DNA from: Rhizocola hellebori
GTDB lineage: Bacteria > Actinomycetota > Actinomycetes > Mycobacteriales > Micromonosporaceae
Direction: 5' to 3'
Assembly (NCBI RefSeq): GCF_016862955.1
Contig: NZ_BONY01000002.1
Span: 208,725-272,724, forward strand
Length of the DNA stretch: 64,000 nt
The notes under the pieces were generated by a model. The model was not told the DNA's origin and made no database searches. It saw only the letters and a list, made by a program, of their open reading frames with translations. Shown here piece after piece: positions 60,284 to 64,000 of the stretch; position 1 is the first letter of the stretch; each line of letters begins with the position of its first letter. The position numbers and the translations under genes were made by a program.

Positions 60284-62635
60284 ATGGCAGCTCAGGATGA
60301 ACCGGCCCGGTCGGTGGTGGAGGCGGCGACCGCGGTCGACACCCTCGCCGATCTGGCCAAGCTGCTGCGCCAGCTGCGCCGGCGACATGCGCGTCTGGGC
60401 GACGGCCGGGAGCTGACCTACCGTGAGATCGCCGCGAAAACCGGGTGGTCACCGGCGATGGTCGGGAGCTATCTGACCGGCACGGCGCTGCCTCCAACAG
60501 ATCGATTCGATGTGCTGGTCTGCCTGTTCGGTGCGGGGCCCAAGGAACAGGGTGCGCTGGCCACCGCCCGGGACAGGGTGGCCGAAGGACGCCACCAGAC
60601 CGAAACGCCCCAGCGGTCCGGCTCGGCGGACCCCATCGTGCCCAGGCAGCTTCCGTTGCCGGTGGCCGGTTTCACGGGCCGCGCCGAGCATCTGGCCAGC
60701 CTGGACACTGTGCTCGCGGAAAGGATCGCCACCTCGACGACGGCGATCTCGGCGGTGCTCGGCCCGGCCGGCATTGGCAAGACCGCCTTGGCGGTGCACT
60801 GGGCGCATCGCGTCGCCGACGGTTTCCCCGACGGCCAGCTTTACGTGAACCTGCGCGGCTTCGATCCCAGTGGGACACCCATGAGCCCGGCCGAGGCGGT
60901 ACGCGGTTTCCTCGACGCGTTCGGCGTGCCGCCGGAACGGATCCCGGCGAACCTGGAGGCGCAGCTGGGCCTGTACCGCAGCCTGATGGCCGACCGGTGC
61001 GTGCTGGTGGTCCTGGACAACGCCCGCGACGCCGGCCAGGTGCGGGCGCTGCTGCCCGCCGGCCGCCGATGCGCGGTGGTGGTGACCAGCCGCGATCACC
61101 TCACCGGCCTGGTCGCGGCCGACGGCGCCCACACGGTGGTGCTGCCAGTCCTGAGCGGTGTTGAGGCGCGTGACCTGCTGGCCGGGCGGCTCGGCGCGGC
61201 CCGGGTCGGCGCGGAACCCGAGGCCGCCGCCGACATCGTCGAACGCTGCGCGAGCCTGCCACTCGCGTTGACCTTGGTGGCGGCCCGTGCCTGCGCCCAT
61301 CCTGGCTTTCCGCTAGCCGCGCTCGCCGCCGAGCTGAGGGTCGGCGCCGCGGGCTTGGACACGTTCGACAACGCTGATCCGGCAATGGATGTGCGCCAGG
61401 TGTTCTCGTGGTCGTACAGGGAGCTGGGTGCCGATGAGGCACGCCTGTTCCGAGCTCTGGGCCTGCATCCCGGACCCGATGTCAGCGTCGCGGCCGCGGC
61501 CAGCCTTGCCGCGCTGCAGCGGCCGGCGGCTGGGCGGCTGCTGGCCGGGCTGGCCCGGGCGCATCTGGTCGTGGAACACGTACCGGGCCGGTTCACCTGC
61601 CACGACCTGCTACGCGCCTACGCCACCGAGCTGGCGCAGACCGTCGACACCGAAGCTGACCGGCACGCCACCCAACACCGGATTCTGGACCACTACTTGG
61701 GGACGGGCTACGCCGGATCAATGCTGCTCAATCCGCAACGCGATCCGATCGTCGCGGTGGCGGCGCAGGCCGGGGTCACCCCCGAGGAGCTGGCCGACCG
61801 GGCACAGGCCCTGGCCTGGTTCACCGCCGAGCACGCCGTCCTGCTCAGGGCGGTCGAGCTGGCCGCTGCCAACGGTTTCGAGCTTCACACGTGGCAGCTG
61901 GCCTGGGCTCTGACCAACTATCTGCAGCGGCTGGGGCATTGGGACGACCAGATCGCCACCCAGAGCGCCGCGCTGGCATCGGCCAGGCGCTCCGGCGACC
62001 ACACCGGACAGGCCAGCGCCCACCGGCACCTCGGCCGTGCCTACACCTGGCTCGGCCGGCTCGACCAAGCCCAGACTCAGCTCGAAATGGCTTTGGAATT
62101 GTTGCGCCGCTTGGGCGACGAGGCCGCCCAGGCCCATGTCCATCTCGATCTCGGGATGACCTTCGACCGCCAGGCCGATCATCCTCGCGCGCTGGAGCAT
62201 TCGCAGCACGCACACCGGCTGTTCTGCGCGGCCGGGCACCGCTCCGGGCAGGCCAACGCGCTCAACGCTGTCGGCTGGGAGCATGCGCAGACCGGCGACT
62301 ACGAAAAGGCGATTGAACACTGCCAGCAGGCACTCGCGCTGCATCGCGAAGTCGGCGACCTGCACGCTCAAGCGGGCACTCTGGACAGTCTCGCCTTCGC
62401 CCATCGCCACCTCGGCCAGCATCGGCTGGCGGTCGACTGCTACCAGCAGGCGCTGCAGGTCTATCAGGAGGCCGGCGACCGGTTCTACCAAGGCGAAGTC
62501 CTGAGCCATCTCGGCGATGCCCACGCCGCCGCGCTGGACCACGACTCGGCCCACGACGCCTGGGCGCAGGCGCTCGCCATCATGGAAGAACTCGGCCATC
62601 CAGACACCGAGCAGGTTCGCTCGAAACTGTCGTGA
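60284..62635 (+). CDS. HTH / NB-ARC / TPR STAND regulator
   Basis: 783 residues. N-terminal HTH (about 25-80): LAKLLRQLRRRHARLGDGRELTYREIAAKTGWSPAMVGSYLTGTALPPTDRF. NB-ARC at about 125-420: FTGRAEHL, Walker A GPAGIGKTALAV with Lys166, Walker B RCVLVVLDNARDAG, and CASLPLALTLVAARACAHP. TPR repeats from about 545 to the end, including AHVHLDLGMTFDRQADHPRALEHSQHAHRLF and TGDYEKAIEHCQQALALHREVGD. The build is that of AfsR-like and related actinobacterial STAND transcription factors, without a BTAD domain. No transmembrane segment, in contrast to the other three STAND proteins in this window. It ends 9 bases from the convergent RCC1 gene. Confidence 0.85.
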   Translation: MAAQDEPARSVVEAATAVDTLADLAKLLRQLRRRHARLGDGRELTYREIAAKTGWSPAMVGSYLTGTALPPTDRFDVLVCLFGAGPKEQGALATARDRVAEGRHQTETPQRSGSADPIVPRQLPLPVAGFTGRAEHLASLDTVLAERIATSTTAISAVLGPAGIGKTALAVHWAHRVADGFPDGQLYVNLRGFDPSGTPMSPAEAVRGFLDAFGVPPERIPANLEAQLGLYRSLMADRCVLVVLDNARDAGQVRALLPAGRRCAVVVTSRDHLTGLVAADGAHTVVLPVLSGVEARDLLAGRLGAARVGAEPEAAADIVERCASLPLALTLVAARACAHPGFPLAALAAELRVGAAGLDTFDNADPAMDVRQVFSWSYRELGADEARLFRALGLHPGPDVSVAAAASLAALQRPAAGRLLAGLARAHLVVEHVPGRFTCHDLLRAYATELAQTVDTEADRHATQHRILDHYLGTGYAGSMLLNPQRDPIVAVAAQAGVTPEELADRAQALAWFTAEHAVLLRAVELAAANGFELHTWQLAWALTNYLQRLGHWDDQIATQSAALASARRSGDHTGQASAHRHLGRAYTWLGRLDQAQTQLEMALELLRRLGDEAAQAHVHLDLGMTFDRQADHPRALEHSQHAHRLFCAAGHRSGQANALNAVGWEHAQTGDYEKAIEHCQQALALHREVGDLHAQAGTLDSLAFAHRHLGQHRLAVDCYQQALQVYQEAGDRFYQGEVLSHLGDAHAAALDHDSAHDAWAQALAIMEELGHPDTEQVRSKLS

Positions 62636-62644
62636 GTGGACTCC

Positions 62645-63778
62645 TCACGCCACCGCGGCAGGGCGCAGCCGCCTGGCCGTGTCGCCCAGTCCCAGCTGTC
62701 CGTAACTGTTGTCTCCCCAGCAGAAAAGCGCCCCGCTGACACGGATCCCGCAGGTGTGGGTGGCGCCGGTCTGCACCGCCGACCAGGCGCCCTCACCGTT
62801 GAGACGCCGCGGGGCGTTGCGCGAGGTCGTGTCGCCGATGCCGAGCTGCCCGAAGGCATTCCAGCCCCAGCAGAATCGGGTGCCGGTGGTGAGCACCGCA
62901 CACGCCTGAAGGCCCGCAGCGCTTACCACAGCCCAATTGGTGGCGGACGACACCTGCGCCGGGCTTTGCCGGCTGGTGAAATCGCCGACGCCGAGGGCAC
63001 CTTCGCTATTGTTTCCCCAGCAGAACATCCGGCCGTCCGCCCGGATGCCGCATGAGAAAAACTCCCCCGCCGCCAAGGAACGCCAAGCGCCTTCATTCAC
63101 CACCCGGATCGGCCGGGTCCGCGTCGTCGAGTCGCCGAGTCCAAGCTGCCCGTCGGCATTCAGACCCCAGCAGTAGCGGTTGCCGTCTGTGCGCAGCCCG
63201 CACGTATGATTCAGGCCGGCCGACACCGAGGCCCACGCCGTGCCCACCAAAGCCGGCGCGGCCCGGCCGACGGTGTCGCCCACCCCGAGCCGCCCGAACT
63301 CGTTGGTCCCCCAGCAGTACAGCCGTGCGGCGACAGACACGCCGCAGGTGTGGTAGCCCCCGGCGCTCACCGACTGCCACGTCACTTCGCCTGGCGCGGT
63401 GGCCGGCTCCGCCCGGTCGTCGAGGTCGCCGAGCCCAAGCTGCCCATCGGTATTGCGGCCCCAGCACCATCGCGTGCCGTCGGTCGTCAGGCCACACGCA
63501 TGCGAGTAGCCCAACGACAACGAGGCCCAGCTGTCGTCCGTACCGACCTGGGCCGGAATGGCACGGTCCACAGTGTCACCGACGCCGAGCTGCCCATGGT
63601 CGTTGCGGCCCCAGCACCACAGCGTCCCGTCCTCAGCGATCGCACAGGTGAAGTTGGCGCCCGTGGCGACCTGCAGCCACACCGCGCTGGCGTATGCGGC
63701 CGGTGCGAACACCACGGTCGCAGCCAACGCCGCCACAGCGGCCACTAAACGCCCACGCCAAGCCATGAACCGATCCAT
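62645..63778 (-). CDS. secreted RCC1-repeat beta-propeller protein
   Basis: 377 residues. Signal peptide (RLVAAVAALAATVVF) with cleavage near AYASA (about 28). Seven RCC1-type repeats of about 50 residues follow: each has xHTCG or xxACG plus an LWCWGRN/YCWG core and a G(Q/R)LG(V/L)GD turn. Seven blades close a propeller as in eukaryotic RCC1. In bacteria, RCC1-like secreted propellers are probable binding or cell-surface proteins. Each repeat carries a Cys pair (TCA/C..WCWG), so the blades may be disulphide-linked outside the cell. Start at the ATG with GACGAT 7 bases upstream; another ATG three codons earlier is possible. Beyond it, 63792-64000 holds no gene I can support. Confidence 0.88.
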   Translation of the reverse strand: MDRFMAWRGRLVAAVAALAATVVFAPAAYASAVWLQVATGANFTCAIAEDGTLWCWGRNDHGQLGVGDTVDRAIPAQVGTDDSWASLSLGYSHACGLTTDGTRWCWGRNTDGQLGLGDLDDRAEPATAPGEVTWQSVSAGGYHTCGVSVAARLYCWGTNEFGRLGVGDTVGRAAPALVGTAWASVSAGLNHTCGLRTDGNRYCWGLNADGQLGLGDSTTRTRPIRVVNEGAWRSLAAGEFFSCGIRADGRMFCWGNNSEGALGVGDFTSRQSPAQVSSATNWAVVSAAGLQACAVLTTGTRFCWGWNAFGQLGIGDTTSRNAPRRLNGEGAWSAVQTGATHTCGIRVSGALFCWGDNSYGQLGLGDTARRLRPAAVA

Positions 63779-63785
63779 GGCACGC

Positions 63786-63791
63786 ATCGTC
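63786..63791 (-). promoter_or_regulatory. -10-like box of the RCC1 gene
   Basis: GACGAT on the minus strand lies 7 bases before ATG 63778; only A2, A5 and T6 match consensus. Confidence 0.3.
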
Positions 63792-64000
63792 CACCACGAT
63801 GGACGCGCTAACCCCCCGCATCAGAAAACGCCGAACATCGCCAGACAACACCGTAGATAATCATCGCTTTCCCCACCCCATTGCGCCGGTCCAAAGTGGT
63901 CAATCGCCGTATCTCCCGGCGGCAACGCCACCTCCGTGCGTGGTCACCCCCGACGGCTCCGCCGCCGACCCCGCAAGCGCTAGATCATCCATATATCCGG

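Overview
The window reads as chromosome from a high-GC, probably filamentous actinomycete. Codon third positions are strongly G/C. Secreted carbohydrate-active proteins, regulators, two-component systems and several STAND NTPases are dense. Many genes start 6-8 bases after a TANNNT-like -10 box with no Shine-Dalgarno, which indicates leaderless transcripts. I see no rRNA, tRNA, CRISPR array, insertion sequence or integrase, and cannot name the genus. Every gap longer than about 280 bases is described; none exceeds 300.

Layout. 1-2400: end of a PadR/HAAS-type membrane-regulation pair, then a secreted fibronectin/CBM2 protein behind a structured leader. 2587-10138: small membrane proteins, an MFS exporter with a NarL-type two-component system, and a membrane metalloprotease with a partner. 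10212-16430: a secreted protein, a LacI regulator and two overlapping secreted lectin-tagged glycan-active proteins (GH30 and a beta-helix), preceded by repeated AT-rich operator-like sites. 16609-21819: two tandem membrane-anchored NB-ARC/TPR STAND proteins. 21828-25710: a solute-binding-like protein without a signal peptide, a methyltransferase and an S15 peptidase. 25773-29577: an OmpR-type two-component system plus two membrane proteins, one with a His/Cys-rich domain.

29578-34373 holds four genes on the minus strand: a UVR-motif protein, a Cas4/RecB-like Fe-S nuclease, an unknown 500-residue protein and a UPF1/DNA2-like SF1 helicase. The last three overlap by 4 bases each. This looks like Dna2 split over separate chains and is the best candidate for an undescribed DNA-processing or defence system.

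37192-39309 encodes a second standout: an MrcB_N (McrB modified-DNA-binding-like) domain, a repeat linker, an internal Tat-like hydrophobic segment and a GH25 muramidase in one chain. This architecture would join a cytoplasmic sensor to a cell-wall-cutting enzyme.

39606-51357: secreted Cys-repeat proteins (two paralogues), an ECF sigma factor with a SnoaL tail, a frameshifted amidohydrolase, a GH1/MFS sugar operon, and a STAS / RsbW-like / SpoIIE partner-switch module. 51399-51930 has weaker coding composition. 52035-54081: an XRE-cupin regulator overlapping a PLP decarboxylase. 54591-63778: a 1451-residue NACHT/pentapeptide/WD40 protein, an inositol-phosphatase-family enzyme, an HTH-NB-ARC-TPR regulator and a secreted RCC1-repeat protein.

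Starts were chosen from Shine-Dalgarno spacing, leaderless -10 boxes, ATGA/GTGA overlaps and signal-peptide position. Functions rest on motifs read by eye; no database was searched.
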